Assembly: GCF_902506415.1 (NCBI RefSeq)
Contig: NZ_LR733275.1
Span: 1,837,795-1,901,794 of the forward strand
From: Massilia sp. 9I
GTDB taxonomy: Bacteria > Pseudomonadota > Gammaproteobacteria > Burkholderiales > Burkholderiaceae_D
DNA: 64,000 nucleotides
Direction: 5' to 3'
Shown here: positions 27,418 through 42,073 of the stretch, one piece after another
How the letters are laid out: the number at the start of each line of letters is the position of its first letter
Numbering within the stretch: the first letter of the stretch is position 1
Program-made: the position numbers and the translations under genes
The notes under the pieces: model-generated
What the model saw: the letters and a program-made list of their open reading frames with translations, nothing else
Databases searched by the model: none
Told to the model about the DNA's origin: nothing

Positions 27418-28686
27418 ATGTCTGACAAAAAATCCTCCAGCGGCGAAAAACTTCTGTACTGCTCGTTCTGCGGAAAGAGCCAGCACGAAGTCAAGAAGCT
27501 GATCGCGGGACCGTCGGTGTTCATCTGCGATGAATGCATCGACCTGTGCAACGACATCATCCGCGACGAGACCTCGAACGTCGAATCGGTGGCGGGCGCC
27601 AAGTCCGACCTGCCGACTCCGCACGAAATCACCGAACTGCTCGACCAGTACGTGATCGGCCAGCAGACGGCCAAGCGCATCCTGTCGGTGGCGGTGTACA
27701 ACCACTACAAGCGCCTCAAGCACTTGGGCAAGAAGGACGACGTCGAACTGGCCAAGAGCAACATCCTGCTCGTCGGCCCGACCGGTTCCGGCAAGACCCT
27801 GCTGGCCCAGACCCTGGCGCGCATGCTCAACGTTCCTTTCGTGATCGCCGACGCGACCACGCTGACCGAAGCCGGCTATGTCGGCGAAGACGTCGAGAAC
27901 ATCATCCAGAAGCTGCTGCAAAGCTGCAACTACGAAGTCGAGAAGGCCCAGCGCGGTATCGTCTACATCGACGAGATCGACAAGATTTCGCGTAAATCGG
28001 ACAATCCGTCGATCACCCGCGACGTGTCGGGCGAGGGCGTGCAGCAGGCGCTGCTGAAGCTGATCGAAGGCACGATGGCTTCGGTGCCCCCGCAGGGCGG
28101 CCGCAAGCATCCGAACCAGGACTTCGTCCAGATCGACACGACCAACATCATGTTCATCTGCGGCGGTGCATTCGACGGCCTGGCCAAGATCATCCAGAAC
28201 CGTTCGGAAAAGAGCGGCATCGGTTTCGCGGCCACGGTCAAGAGCCAGACCGAGCGCGCCAACAGCGAAATCCTGATGGAAGCCGAGCCGGAAGACCTGA
28301 TCAAGTTCGGTCTGATCCCGGAACTGGTCGGTCGTCTGCCGGTCGTCGCCACGCTGAGCGAGCTGACGGAAGAAGCCTTGATCCAGATCCTGATCGAGCC
28401 GAAGAACGCCCTGATCAAACAGTACTCGAAGCTGCTTGAAATGGAAGGCTCCGAACTCGAAATACGTCCTGCGGCCCTGCATGCGATCGCCCGCAAGGCC
28501 CTGGCACGCAAGACCGGCGCCCGCGGCCTGCGCTCGATTCTCGAGCACGCGCTGCTGGATGTGATGTATGAGCTGCCAAGCCAGCAAAACGTCGTGAAGG
28601 TCGTGATCGATGAAAATACGATCACGAACGGCGCGAAACCTTTGCTGATTTACAGCGAAACGCCAAAAGCTTCCGGCGAGAACTGA
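27418..28686 (+). CDS. clpX: ATP-dependent Clp protease ATP-binding subunit
   Basis: AAA+ unfoldase that feeds proteins such as ssrA-tagged chains to ClpP. The N-terminal zinc-binding domain uses C15, C18, C37 and C40. The AAA+ module has Walker A GPTGSGKT (120-127), Walker B IVYIDEID, the pore-loop segment and the LIGF-equivalent loop region that docks ClpP, and sensor 2 in [12 protein letters not shown]. The 422 residues fit the family. Confidence 0.98.
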   Translation: MSDKKSSSGEKLLYCSFCGKSQHEVKKLIAGPSVFICDECIDLCNDIIRDETSNVESVAGAKSDLPTPHEITELLDQYVIGQQTAKRILSVAVYNHYKRLKHLGKKDDVELAKSNILLVGPTGSGKTLLAQTLARMLNVPFVIADATTLTEAGYVGEDVENIIQKLLQSCNYEVEKAQRGIVYIDEIDKISRKSDNPSITRDVSGEGVQQALLKLIEGTMASVPPQGGRKHPNQDFVQIDTTNIMFICGGAFDGLAKIIQNRSEKSGIGFAATVKSQTERANSEILMEAEPEDLIKFGLIPELVGRLPVVATLSELTEEALIQILIEPKNALIKQYSKLLEMEGSELEIRPAALHAIARKALARKTGARGLRSILEHALLDVMYELPSQQNVVKVVIDENTITNGAKPLLIYSETPKASGEN

Positions 28687-28773
28687 AAAAGCGCCACACT
28701 TTTGTCACAAAAGTCTTGCCGTACGGATTCTTGAGGGTACACTAGGTCTTAATAAGAAACCGGGCTTCAATCG

Positions 28774-28811
28774 AAAAGCCACTCGCGGGATCCCCTGCGC
28801 GGTGGCTTTTT
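28774..28811 (+). terminator. Terminator after clpX
   Basis: AAAAGCCAC (28774-28782) pairs with GTGGCTTTT (28802-28810), with an inner CGCG/CGCG extension, and ends in a T run. It separates clpX from lon. Confidence 0.85.
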
Positions 28812-28897
28812 CATTTGAAAACGCGTTTTTTATCGGAACGGCTATATTAATAACCAAGTGCCTAATTGTTACGGTTAGAAAATATATTCGCAGTGGT

Positions 28898-28927
28898 CTT
28901 GAGATTTAAGCTGCGAGCGCCCAAGTT
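28898..28927 (+). promoter_or_regulatory. Possible heat-shock (sigma-32) promoter of lon
   Basis: CTTGAGA (28898-28904) and CCCAAGTT (28920-28927) are separated by 15 bp, close to the sigma-32 pattern CTTGAAA / CCCCATNT. It lies 28 bp before the lon ATG. The lon gene is heat-shock controlled in many proteobacteria, which supports the call; the -10 match is imperfect. Confidence 0.35.
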
Positions 28928-28954
28928 CAGCAACACGTTTCTATAAGGTATGCC

Positions 28955-31363
<2,409 letters not shown>

Positions 31364-31382
31364 TCATCAAGTGATTGATAGG

Positions 31383-31412
31383 ACGGGCGCCTTCGGGCGC
31401 CCGTTTTTTTTC
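31383..31412 (+). terminator. Terminator after lon
   Basis: ACGGGCGCC and GGCGCCCGT form a strong GC stem with a short TTC loop region, followed by eight T residues. Confidence 0.9.
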
Positions 31413-31477
31413 GCCTTGTGTTGGGACCTTGAATTGACGCATGCACGCAACCTGATCCCACCCTCCATGGATGTTGC

Positions 31478-31506
31478 TTGACAGACCAATGTTGCCCTTG
31501 TTTAAT
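31478..31506 (+). promoter_or_regulatory. Strong sigma-70 promoter of hupB
   Basis: A perfect TTGACA (31478-31483), an optimal 17-bp spacer and TTTAAT (31501-31506, 5 of 6 matches) lie 60 bp before the hupB start. Confidence 0.78.
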
Positions 31507-31566
31507 ACGCCCTTGCACTTTTGCAGGAAAGGCGCTGCGGCGTCCAACGTATAAACGAGGGTTAGA

Positions 31567-31839
31567 GTGAACAAGACAGAACTGATCGAAGAAATCGCGA
31601 AGTCCGCGGACATTACCAAGGCCTCGGCCACGCGTGCTCTCGACGCGATGATCAATGCCGTGACCGAGTCGCTGAAGAACAACGACAGCGTCACGCTGGT
31701 CGGCTTCGGCACCTTCACGGTGGGCGAACGCGCCGCACGTACCGGCCGCGATCCGCGCACCAAGGAACCGATCAAGATCGCAGCTGCGAAGGTTCCAAAA
31801 TTTAAGGCTGGTAAAGCTCTGAAAGATGCTGTAAACTAA
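31567..31839 (+). CDS. hupB: DNA-binding protein HU
   Basis: A 90-residue histone-like protein that bends and compacts DNA. It begins [20 protein letters not shown] and contains the DNA-contacting beta-arm region [19 protein letters not shown] with the proline that intercalates in the minor groove. GTG start with a GAGGG ribosome site. The own strong promoter and lon terminator make it an independent transcript; its position after lon is conserved in proteobacteria. Confidence 0.97.
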   Translation: MNKTELIEEIAKSADITKASATRALDAMINAVTESLKNNDSVTLVGFGTFTVGERAARTGRDPRTKEPIKIAAAKVPKFKAGKALKDAVN

Positions 31840-31905
31840 TGCCTTCTCTGCAGTGACATGCAGAGGGCGCTGCTGAAAATGCAGTGCGATGTAGTGTAGT
31901 TTGTT

Positions 31906-31982
31906 GGAGCGGTAGTTCAGTTGGTTAGAATACCGGCCTGTCACGCCGGGGGTCGCGGGTTCGAGCCCCGTCCGCTCCGCCA
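31906..31982 (+). tRNA. tRNA-Asp (anticodon GUC), copy 1
   Basis: A 77-nt tRNA: acceptor GGAGCGG pairs with CCGCTCC, anticodon loop CTGTCAC gives GUC, T-loop TTCGAGC, and CCA is encoded. It lies 66 bp after hupB; a small CTCTGCA/TGCAGAG hairpin (31846-31865) is in between. Confidence 0.96.
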
Positions 31983-32001
31983 ACGTCCACAACATGATTC
32001 T

Positions 32002-32078
32002 GGAGCGGTAGTTCAGTTGGTTAGAATACCGGCCTGTCACGCCGGGGGTCGCGGGTTCGAGCCCCGTCCGCTCCGCCA
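32002..32078 (+). tRNA. tRNA-Asp (anticodon GUC), copy 2
   Basis: Identical over all 77 nt to the copy at 31906-31982, with a 19-bp spacer, so the pair is surely one transcript. Protein-like frames over the pair (RIPACHAGGRGFEPRPL) are artefacts of the tRNA sequence. Confidence 0.96.
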
Positions 32079-32125
32079 GAATTCAGTAAGATCCGACGCC
32101 AGCAAAGGTCTCGGAAGACGAGAAG

Positions 32126-32153
32126 AGGCGAACGCGAGTTCGCCTTTTTTTTT
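32126..32153 (+). terminator. Terminator after the tRNA-Asp pair
   Basis: AGGCGAAC and GTTCGCCT form an 8-bp stem around a GCGA tetraloop, followed by a run of nine T residues. Confidence 0.93.
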
Positions 32154-32195
32154 AACTTGTGCTGTTAAAGCATTCTCAACCTTGAATGGCTGACC

Positions 32196-34112
32196 ATGTT
32201 TGAATTTGTCCGTAATAACAAGCGCGTGATGCAGGGTCTGCTGCTCGTGATTATCCTGCCGTCGTTCGTGCTCGTCGGTGTCGAGAGCTACCAGAACCGC
32301 GGCGATGCCGCCGCCGGCGTGGCAACCGTGGCCGGCCAGAAGGTCACCCAGCAGGAATGGGAAGAAGCCCAGCGCCGCCAGATCGACCAGGCGCGCCAGA
32401 TGATGGGTCCGCAGTTCGACCAGAAGATGTTCGAGACCCCGGAAGCCAAGCAGGCGATCCTGAACAACCTGGTGGCCGAACGCGCCATCAACGCCGAGAT
32501 CGCGCGCACCCACATGACCGTGGGCGACGCCGCGCTGGCCAAGACCATCCAGGACGTGCAGGCCTTCCGCAAGCCGGACGGCAGCTTCGACATGGAGCAG
32601 TACAAGGCCGCGCTGGCCGCGCAGGGCATGACCCCGGCGATGTTCGACCAGCGCCTGCGCCGCGACCTGACCGTGCAGCAGCTGTCTGGCTCGATCCAGG
32701 CGACGGCTTTCGCACCGCGTAGCGTGAGCACCCGCCTGTCGGACATCAACGACCAGGAACGCGAAGTCCAGGAGATGGTGTTCCCGATCGCCCAGTTCTT
32801 GCCGCAGGTGAAGCTCACCGACGCGATGGTCAAGGCCTATTACGACAAGAACGCCGCCCTGTTCACGATTCCGGAACAGGTCAAGGCCGAGTACGTCGTG
32901 TTCGACGCCGACGCCGTCGCCAGCCAGGTGCAGGTGACCGATGCCGAAGTCACCGACTACTACAACAAGAACCTCAAGACCTACACCACGCCGGAACAGC
33001 GTACCGCCAGCCACATCCTGATCACGGTGGCGCGCGACGCCAAGCCGGCCGACCAGGCGGCAGCCAAAGCCAAGGCGGAAAGCCTGCTGGCCGAGGTGCG
33101 CAAGAACCCGGCGAATTTCGCCGAGATCGCGAAGGCCAATTCGCAGGACCCGGGCTCGGCCCCGTCCGGCGGCGACCTGGGCGTGGTCGAGAAGGGCGCT
33201 TTCGTCAAGCCGGTGGAAGACGTGATCTACGCGTTGAAGGAAGGCGAAACGAGCGGCGTGGTGCAGTCGGAGTTCGGCTACCACATCATCAAGCTCACCT
33301 CGCTCAAGGCAGCCCAGCAAAAGCCGCTGGACGCCGCGAAGGACGAGATCGCCGCCGACCTAAAGAAGCAGAAGATGTCGAAGAAGTATTCGGAGATGGC
33401 CGAGATCTTCACCAACATGGTGTACGAGCAGTCGGAGAGCCTGAAACCGGTGGCCGACAAGCTGGGCCTGAAGATCGAGACCGTCGACAACCTGACCCGC
33501 AAGCCGAGCCCGCAGCTGGCCCAGGCGCCGTTCAACAACGAGAAGTTCCTGGCCGCGATTTTCGGCGTGGACGCCGTCAAGAACAAGCGCAACACCGAAG
33601 CCGTGGAAGTGTCGCCGAGCGTGCTGATCTCGGGCCGCGTGGTCGAGTTCAAGCCTGCAGCGAAGCGTCCGCTGGCTGAAGTCGACGCCCAGATCCGCCA
33701 GCGCGTGACGATCGAGGAAGCAGCCCGCCTGGCGCGCGCCGCCGGTGAGCAGAAGCTGAACGCCGCCAAGGCATCGGGCGATGCGACCGGCTTCGGCGAA
33801 GCGAAGCTGGTGTCGCGCACCAAGGAACCGACCATCAACCCGACCGCGGCCCTCGCAGTGCTGAAGGCGGATGCGAGCAAGCTGCCGGCCTATGTGGGCG
33901 TGGAGATTCCAGGCCAGGGCTATGGCGTGTACCGCATCGGCAAGGTGTCGCAACCGGCCGCACCGGACGCGAACCGCCGCAAGCAGGAAGCGCAGACCAT
34001 CGCCGGCATGATGGGCCAGGCCGAGATGTTCAACTTCGTCGAGGCGCTGAAGGTCAAGGCCAAGTCGAAGATCAACGTGACCCCATCGCAGCTGGGCGCG
34101 AAGACCGAGTAA
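32196..34112 (+). CDS. ppiD: Membrane-anchored periplasmic peptidyl-prolyl isomerase (PpiD/SurA_N family)
   Basis: A 638-residue periplasmic chaperone of nascent outer-membrane and secreted proteins. The N-terminus is a single transmembrane anchor (VMQGLLLVIILPSFVLVGVE), followed by a SurA-like N-terminal chaperone region, one parvulin domain (about residues 265-360: TASHILITVARDAKPAD ... YHIIKLTSLK), and a helical C-terminal region. This is the PpiD arrangement. It follows hupB and the tRNA-Asp pair, as ppiD follows hupB in E. coli. Confidence 0.94.
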   Translation: MFEFVRNNKRVMQGLLLVIILPSFVLVGVESYQNRGDAAAGVATVAGQKVTQQEWEEAQRRQIDQARQMMGPQFDQKMFETPEAKQAILNNLVAERAINAEIARTHMTVGDAALAKTIQDVQAFRKPDGSFDMEQYKAALAAQGMTPAMFDQRLRRDLTVQQLSGSIQATAFAPRSVSTRLSDINDQEREVQEMVFPIAQFLPQVKLTDAMVKAYYDKNAALFTIPEQVKAEYVVFDADAVASQVQVTDAEVTDYYNKNLKTYTTPEQRTASHILITVARDAKPADQAAAKAKAESLLAEVRKNPANFAEIAKANSQDPGSAPSGGDLGVVEKGAFVKPVEDVIYALKEGETSGVVQSEFGYHIIKLTSLKAAQQKPLDAAKDEIAADLKKQKMSKKYSEMAEIFTNMVYEQSESLKPVADKLGLKIETVDNLTRKPSPQLAQAPFNNEKFLAAIFGVDAVKNKRNTEAVEVSPSVLISGRVVEFKPAAKRPLAEVDAQIRQRVTIEEAARLARAAGEQKLNAAKASGDATGFGEAKLVSRTKEPTINPTAALAVLKADASKLPAYVGVEIPGQGYGVYRIGKVSQPAAPDANRRKQEAQTIAGMMGQAEMFNFVEALKVKAKSKINVTPSQLGAKTE

Positions 34113-34127
34113 GCGGTAGAGGCATGT

Positions 34128-34170
34128 AAAAAAGCCCGGCTGTGTGAGCAGCCGGGCTTTTTGTTTTTTT
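34128..34170 (+). terminator. Terminator after ppiD
   Basis: AAAGCCCGGCTG and CAGCCGGGCTTT form a perfect 12-bp stem with a 6-nt TGTGAG loop, flanked by A and T runs; bidirectional in principle. Confidence 0.93.
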
Positions 34171-34216
34171 GTGCTTGATCCGACGCTTGCGCCCGATTCG
34201 TTCCGTTACCCTAGCA

Positions 34217-34321
34217 CGTCATCCCGGCGCAGGCCGGGATCCAATGCCGGTGCACCGTGAGAACGCCTGCATTCGTGGCAATACATGGGAACTTGGGTCC
34301 CGGCCTTCGCCGGGACGACGG
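34217..34321. repeat. REP doublet, family B, copy 2
   Basis: Arm CGTCATCCCGGCG...GGGATCCAATG (34217-34246) and inverted arm GGGAACTTGGGTCCCGGCC... (34287-34321) enclose about 40 bp. CGTC ends face outward, the reverse of the arrangement at 7794-7899. It lies between the convergent ppiD and mnmH genes. Nothing else is seen in the 34171-34357 gap. Confidence 0.8.
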
Positions 34322-34357
34322 ATTATGTTGCGGTGGTGAGAACGAGGCGAGCGGCTC

Positions 34358-35413
34358 TCAAGCGGCGTGCAGACGGCGCGCTGCCGCTTCGAAGTCACCC
34401 TCAGCGATGTCCTTCAACTCCAGCACCTCCGCCTTCGGGAACTGCACGAAGTTGCGGTCGATCGAACGCAGGTAAGCCGGGTCGTAATGCTCCACCAGCA
34501 GCTGGTCCACCAGCTCCGCCATCGCGCCGCCGTTGGCCATCTCGTGCCAGGACTTGATCTTCTCGTGGCCATGCAGCTGCACCAGGTGCGCCAGCTGGCT
34601 GGTGAGGGCGTCCGGGTTCCTGCAGAAGTGATCGTAGTCTTCCATCAGCAGGCGCACGCGGTTCTCGCGCGACAGCGACAGCGAAATGCAGCGCGATGCG
34701 CGCATGCGCTCCATCACGGCATCCGGCACCCGGAGGTTGCCGACCTTCTTGCTCTCGGATTCCACGAACACCGGCTTGCTCGTATCGAAGTGACGCAGCT
34801 TGTCCCAGATCTGGCTTTCGAACATCTTCTGGCTTGGCTGCGGCTCGTCCGGCAAGTGGCCCAGCACCGAGCCGCGGTGCGCCGCCAGTTTCTCCAGGTC
34901 GAGCACCTGCGCGCCCATGCGGTCCAGGGTCTCGAGCAGGCGGCTCTTGCCGCTGCCGGTTGTGCCGCACACCACGCGGAAGTCGAGCTCCGGCGGATTC
35001 TCCAGTGCGCTGGCCACGTGGGCGCGGTAGGCCTTGTAGCCGCCGTCGAGCTGCACCACCGGCCAGCCGATCTTGGCCAGGATGTGGGCCATCGAGCCGC
35101 TGCGGTTGCCGCCGCGCCAGCAGTAGACCAGCGGCTTCCAATCGCGCGGTTTGTCGGCCCACAGCGCTTCGATATGGCGCGCGATGTTGGCGGCGACCAG
35201 CGGCGCGCCGACCTTCTTGGCTTCGAAGGCGCCGACCTGCTTGTACAGGGTGCCTACGCGAATGCGCTGTTCGTCGTCCAGCACCGGCGCATTGATCGCG
35301 CCGGGGATGCGGTCGAGCGCGTATTCCGACTCGCTGCGCGCGTCGATGATGGTGTCGAAGGAGTCGAGCTCCGGGAGGATGTCGGCGAAACTCAGGACGG
35401 CAGGGTATTTCAT
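34358..35413 (-). CDS. mnmH: tRNA 2-selenouridine synthase
   Basis: Replaces sulfur by selenium at the wobble 2-thiouridine of certain tRNAs, via a geranylated intermediate. The N-terminal rhodanese domain has catalytic C98 in LVYCWRGGNRSGSMA, and the C-terminal P-loop domain has CGTTGSGKSRLL. The 351 residues fit MnmH/SelU (YbbB). The frame is open far upstream through tesA, but the ATG at 35413 is right because MKYPAVLSFADILP begins the rhodanese domain. It overlaps the tesA stop by one base (TAATG). Selenophosphate synthase is not in this window. Confidence 0.95.
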   Translation of the reverse strand: MKYPAVLSFADILPELDSFDTIIDARSESEYALDRIPGAINAPVLDDEQRIRVGTLYKQVGAFEAKKVGAPLVAANIARHIEALWADKPRDWKPLVYCWRGGNRSGSMAHILAKIGWPVVQLDGGYKAYRAHVASALENPPELDFRVVCGTTGSGKSRLLETLDRMGAQVLDLEKLAAHRGSVLGHLPDEPQPSQKMFESQIWDKLRHFDTSKPVFVESESKKVGNLRVPDAVMERMRASRCISLSLSRENRVRLLMEDYDHFCRNPDALTSQLAHLVQLHGHEKIKSWHEMANGGAMAELVDQLLVEHYDPAYLRSIDRNFVQFPKAEVLELKDIAEGDFEAAARRLHAA

Positions 35414-36033
35414 TATTTTTTCACGAGCGGCGCGAATTGCGGCCAGATGTTGTTCAGGATGATCGGGTGGGCGGCGGCGAGCGGATGCAGGCGGTCCTGC
35501 TGGAACAGGGCCGGCTTGTCGGCCACGCCTTCCAGCATGAAGGGCACCAGCGGCGACTTGGTGTCCAGGGAGACCTTCTTGAACATGTTGAAGAAGCTCT
35601 CCGTGTAGGCACGGCCGTAGTTGGGCGGCATGCGCATCCCGACCAGCATCACCTTCGCGTTCTTCTGCTGCGCCATGCTCACCATCGCGCGCAGGTTGCC
35701 TTCGGCCGAGGCCACCGGCAGGCCGCGCAGGCCGTCGTTGGCGCCGAGTTCTAGGACCACGATGTCCGGCTTGTGCTGCTCCAGCAGGGCGGGCAGGCGG
35801 GTGCGACCGCCGATCGTGGTCTCGCCGCTGACGCTGGCGTTGACGATCCTGGCCGGAATCTTCTCGCGCTTGAGCTTCTGTTCGAGCAGTGCCACCCAGC
35901 CGGTGCCGCGCGTGATGCCGTATTCCGCCGACAGGCTGTCTCCCACCACGAGTACGGTTTTTGGTGCAGAATAGGCGCTCGCCGATGCTGCCAGCATCGC
36001 AAGGAAGAACAACTTTTTCAGAATAGCTAGCAT
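35413..36033 (-). CDS. tesA: Periplasmic acyl-CoA thioesterase I / arylesterase (SGNH hydrolase)
   Basis: A 206-residue secreted GDSL/SGNH esterase. The signal peptide (MLAILKKLFFLAMLAASASA) is followed by block I V-V-G-D-S33-L-S, block II with SGET, block III GAND and block V DRLHP holding the catalytic Asp and His. TesA-type enzymes hydrolyse acyl-thioesters, esters and some peptides. It is divergent from an ABC ATPase as in the tesA-ybbA arrangement of enterics, but the two start codons here share the same CATG. Confidence 0.94.
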   Translation of the reverse strand: MLAILKKLFFLAMLAASASAYSAPKTVLVVGDSLSAEYGITRGTGWVALLEQKLKREKIPARIVNASVSGETTIGGRTRLPALLEQHKPDIVVLELGANDGLRGLPVASAEGNLRAMVSMAQQKNAKVMLVGMRMPPNYGRAYTESFFNMFKKVSLDTKSPLVPFMLEGVADKPALFQQDRLHPLAAAHPIILNNIWPQFAPLVKK

Positions 36034-36763
36034 GCGAGATTATCCCGAGGCGTACAAGAACGGTCTGGCCAATGATGCGGCAGGGACGCCGGATGTCCGT
36101 ACCCCGGCCATCGCCGTCAGCGGCCTGTCGAAGCGGGTGGCGGACGCCAGCGGCGAACTCACCATCCTGCAAAACATCGATTTTACCGTGCAACCGGCTG
36201 AGACGCTCGCGCTCGTCGGGGCTTCGGGCTCGGGCAAGTCGACCCTGCTCGGCCTGCTGGCCGGCCTCGACACGCCTTCCGAAGGCAAGGTGCTGCTCGA
36301 TGGTACCGACATCTTCGCGCTCGATGAGGACGGCCGCGCCGCCTTCCGCAAGGCCAAGCTGGGCTTCGTGTTCCAGTCCTTCCAGCTGCTGGCCCACCTG
36401 AACGCGGTCGAGAACGTGATGCTGCCGCTCGAACTGCGCGGCGACGGCGACGCCCGTGCCAAGGCCGAGGCGATGCTGGGACGGGTCGGCCTGGGCAGCC
36501 GCCTGCGCCACTATCCGAAATACCTGTCGGGTGGCGAGCAGCAACGCGTCGCGCTGGCGCGTGCCTTCGTTACCGAGCCGCCGCTGCTGTTCGCGGACGA
36601 ACCGACCGGCAGCCTCGATGCCGCCACCGGCGAATCGATCATCGGGCTGATGTTCGAACTGAACCGCGAGCGCGGATCGACCCTTGTGCTGGTCACGCAC
36701 GATCCGGCGATGGCGGCGCGCTGCGGCCGCACCATCACGATCTCCGCGGGCCGCCTGGCCTAA
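36032..36763 (+). CDS. ABC transporter ATP-binding protein (YbbA/LolD-like)
   Basis: A 243-residue ATPase of the MacB/LolD class. Walker A is ALVGASGSGKSTLLG, Q-loop FVFQSFQLLAHL, signature YLSGGEQQRVALARA, Walker B LLFADEPTG, and H-loop VTHDPAMA. Divergent pairing with tesA is like E. coli ybbA. The FtsX-like permease (ybbP) that normally follows ybbA is missing: nnr follows on the other strand, its stop overlapping this one (CTAA). The permease partner must be elsewhere, or the protein is an orphan. There is no good Shine-Dalgarno. Confidence 0.92.
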   Translation: MRDYPEAYKNGLANDAAGTPDVRTPAIAVSGLSKRVADASGELTILQNIDFTVQPAETLALVGASGSGKSTLLGLLAGLDTPSEGKVLLDGTDIFALDEDGRAAFRKAKLGFVFQSFQLLAHLNAVENVMLPLELRGDGDARAKAEAMLGRVGLGSRLRHYPKYLSGGEQQRVALARAFVTEPPLLFADEPTGSLDAATGESIIGLMFELNRERGSTLVLVTHDPAMAARCGRTITISAGRLA

Positions 36764-38259
36764 GTCCGCGCCGACTCCAGCACCAGCAGGTTCAGCACCG
36801 CCCGCGCCGCCGCGGGTAATTCACCCGCCGTCATGCCGATCGGTCCGACGCCGTGGGCCACCAGCAGGTCCGCCGCGGCGCCATGGATCCAGGCGCTGCC
36901 TGCCGCCGCTTCCCATGCCGGCCAGCCTTGCGCGAGCAGTGCGCCGCAGATCCCCGCCAAAACATCCCCGCTGCCCGCCGTCGCCAGGCCGGCGTTCCCG
37001 GTCGGGTTGATCAGGAGCGCGCCGTCGGGGTGCGCAATGACCGAGCCGGAGCCCTTCAGGATCACCGTCGCATTGCTGCGCAGGGCCATCTCGCGCGCCG
37101 ACGCCAGGCGGTCGGCCTGGATCACGGCCGCCGTCGTGCCGAGCAGGCGCGCGGCTTCCAGCGGGTGCGGGGTCAGGATGGCGGGGGCGCTGCGCCCGGC
37201 AAGTCGGCCCAGAAGATCCGGACTGGCGCCGATCAGGTTGATGGCGTCGGCGTCGATCACGAGGGGGCTGTCGCTGCCGAGCGCCTTGGCCAGCGGGCGC
37301 ATCGCGTTGGCGGAGCCGCCCATGCCGGGCCCGATCACCAGTGTGCGGCCCGCGTGATCGAAGTCGTCCGCGAGCCGGAACATGATCTCGGGCTGGACAC
37401 TGTCGTAGCCAGGGCCGGGATCGAGCATGGCGACGAAGGTCCTGCCGGCGCCCGCATACATGGCGCCGCGCGCGGCCAGCACCGCCGCCCCGGCCATGCC
37501 ATGGGCGCCGCCGACGATGGCCACGTCGCCGAAGCTGCCCTTGTGGGTGTTGTGGCGGCGTGCCGAAAGGCGCCCGGCGAATACGTCGGCCGACGCGAGG
37601 CGCGCCGCCGGCGCCGGCAGCAGTTCGGGTGAGACGCCGAGCGCTTCCACCTGCACCTGGCCTGCGTGGTCGCGGCCATCAGCCGTATGCAGCCCAGGTT
37701 TGTCGGCGAGGAAGGTAATTGTGTGGGTGGCGCGCACTGCGATGCCGTCCGGGCCGATCACGGCGCCGGTATCGGCATCCAGCCCGCTCGGTACGTCAAG
37801 CGCCAGGATCGGGCAGCGCAGGCTGTCGAGCGAGGCCACCAGCTCGCGGTATTCACCGTCGAGAGGGCGCGTGAGGCCGATGCCGAACAGGCCGTCGACC
37901 ACCAGGGCCCAGTCGGCGTCCGGCGGCAGCATGTCGATGAAGCCGACGGTGCCCGCGCGGGCGCGCTCGTGGGCGCTGGCCGCTTCGTCCGTAGTCTCGC
38001 GCTGGCCCGGCAGATGCAGCACGGTGGCATCGACGCCGGCATCGGCCAGGATGGCCGCCATCTCGAGCGCGTCGCCGCCATTGTTGCCGGGGCCGGCCAA
38101 GAGCAGCACCGGGCGGTCGCGCCGCTCGCCCAGCAGTTCGAGGGCGAAGCGGGCGGCGGCTTCGCCGGCGCGGCGCATGAGCGTGCCGGGCTCCACTCCA
38201 GCATAGGCAGCCCGCTCGATCTCGCGCAGCTGCGCGACGGAGTAGAGGTCGGTATTCAT
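36760..38259 (-). CDS. nnr: Bifunctional NAD(P)H-hydrate epimerase / ADP-dependent NAD(P)H-hydrate dehydratase
   Basis: Repairs damaged NADH and NADPH. The N-terminal YjeF_N epimerase domain (about 1-210) has VLLLAGPGNNGGDALEMA and DGLFGIGLTRPL; the C-terminal ribokinase-like dehydratase domain has GSFGDVAIVGGAHGM, ILTPHPLEAARLLG and the nucleotide-binding ATAGSGDVLAGICGAL. The 499 residues fit the fused enzyme. The ATG at 38259 begins at the family N-terminus (MNTDLYSVAQLREIERAAYA); in-frame starts up to 38286 exist and no ribosome site decides between them. Confidence 0.94.
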   Translation of the reverse strand: MNTDLYSVAQLREIERAAYAGVEPGTLMRRAGEAAARFALELLGERRDRPVLLLAGPGNNGGDALEMAAILADAGVDATVLHLPGQRETTDEAASAHERARAGTVGFIDMLPPDADWALVVDGLFGIGLTRPLDGEYRELVASLDSLRCPILALDVPSGLDADTGAVIGPDGIAVRATHTITFLADKPGLHTADGRDHAGQVQVEALGVSPELLPAPAARLASADVFAGRLSARRHNTHKGSFGDVAIVGGAHGMAGAAVLAARGAMYAGAGRTFVAMLDPGPGYDSVQPEIMFRLADDFDHAGRTLVIGPGMGGSANAMRPLAKALGSDSPLVIDADAINLIGASPDLLGRLAGRSAPAILTPHPLEAARLLGTTAAVIQADRLASAREMALRSNATVILKGSGSVIAHPDGALLINPTGNAGLATAGSGDVLAGICGALLAQGWPAWEAAAGSAWIHGAAADLLVAHGVGPIGMTAGELPAAARAVLNLLVLESART

Positions 38260-38343
38260 GAAGGTATTGTCATGCATTTTCGCCAAAACGGTCGCGCGGC
38301 CGGACTACAATAGTCGTTTCAGAAGCAGCGCAGGGGTATTTAC

Positions 38344-41952
<3,609 letters not shown>

Positions 41953-42073
41953 GCGTCGTTCTCTGAGGCTTGATTGGGCCGCCGCTGTTTTGCGCCGGCC
42001 GTGAGAATTGACGTCTTTTGACAGGGCATTCGCTTGCTAGACTTGCGCTCCGTTCGTTCGACCCGGGCTTTCC

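Noticed and set aside
34358-36700. 780-codon frame that would fuse mnmH to upstream sequence
   Set aside because: The upstream 430 codons are out-of-frame shadow of tesA and the ABC gene; the true MnmH start at 35413 coincides with the rhodanese domain.
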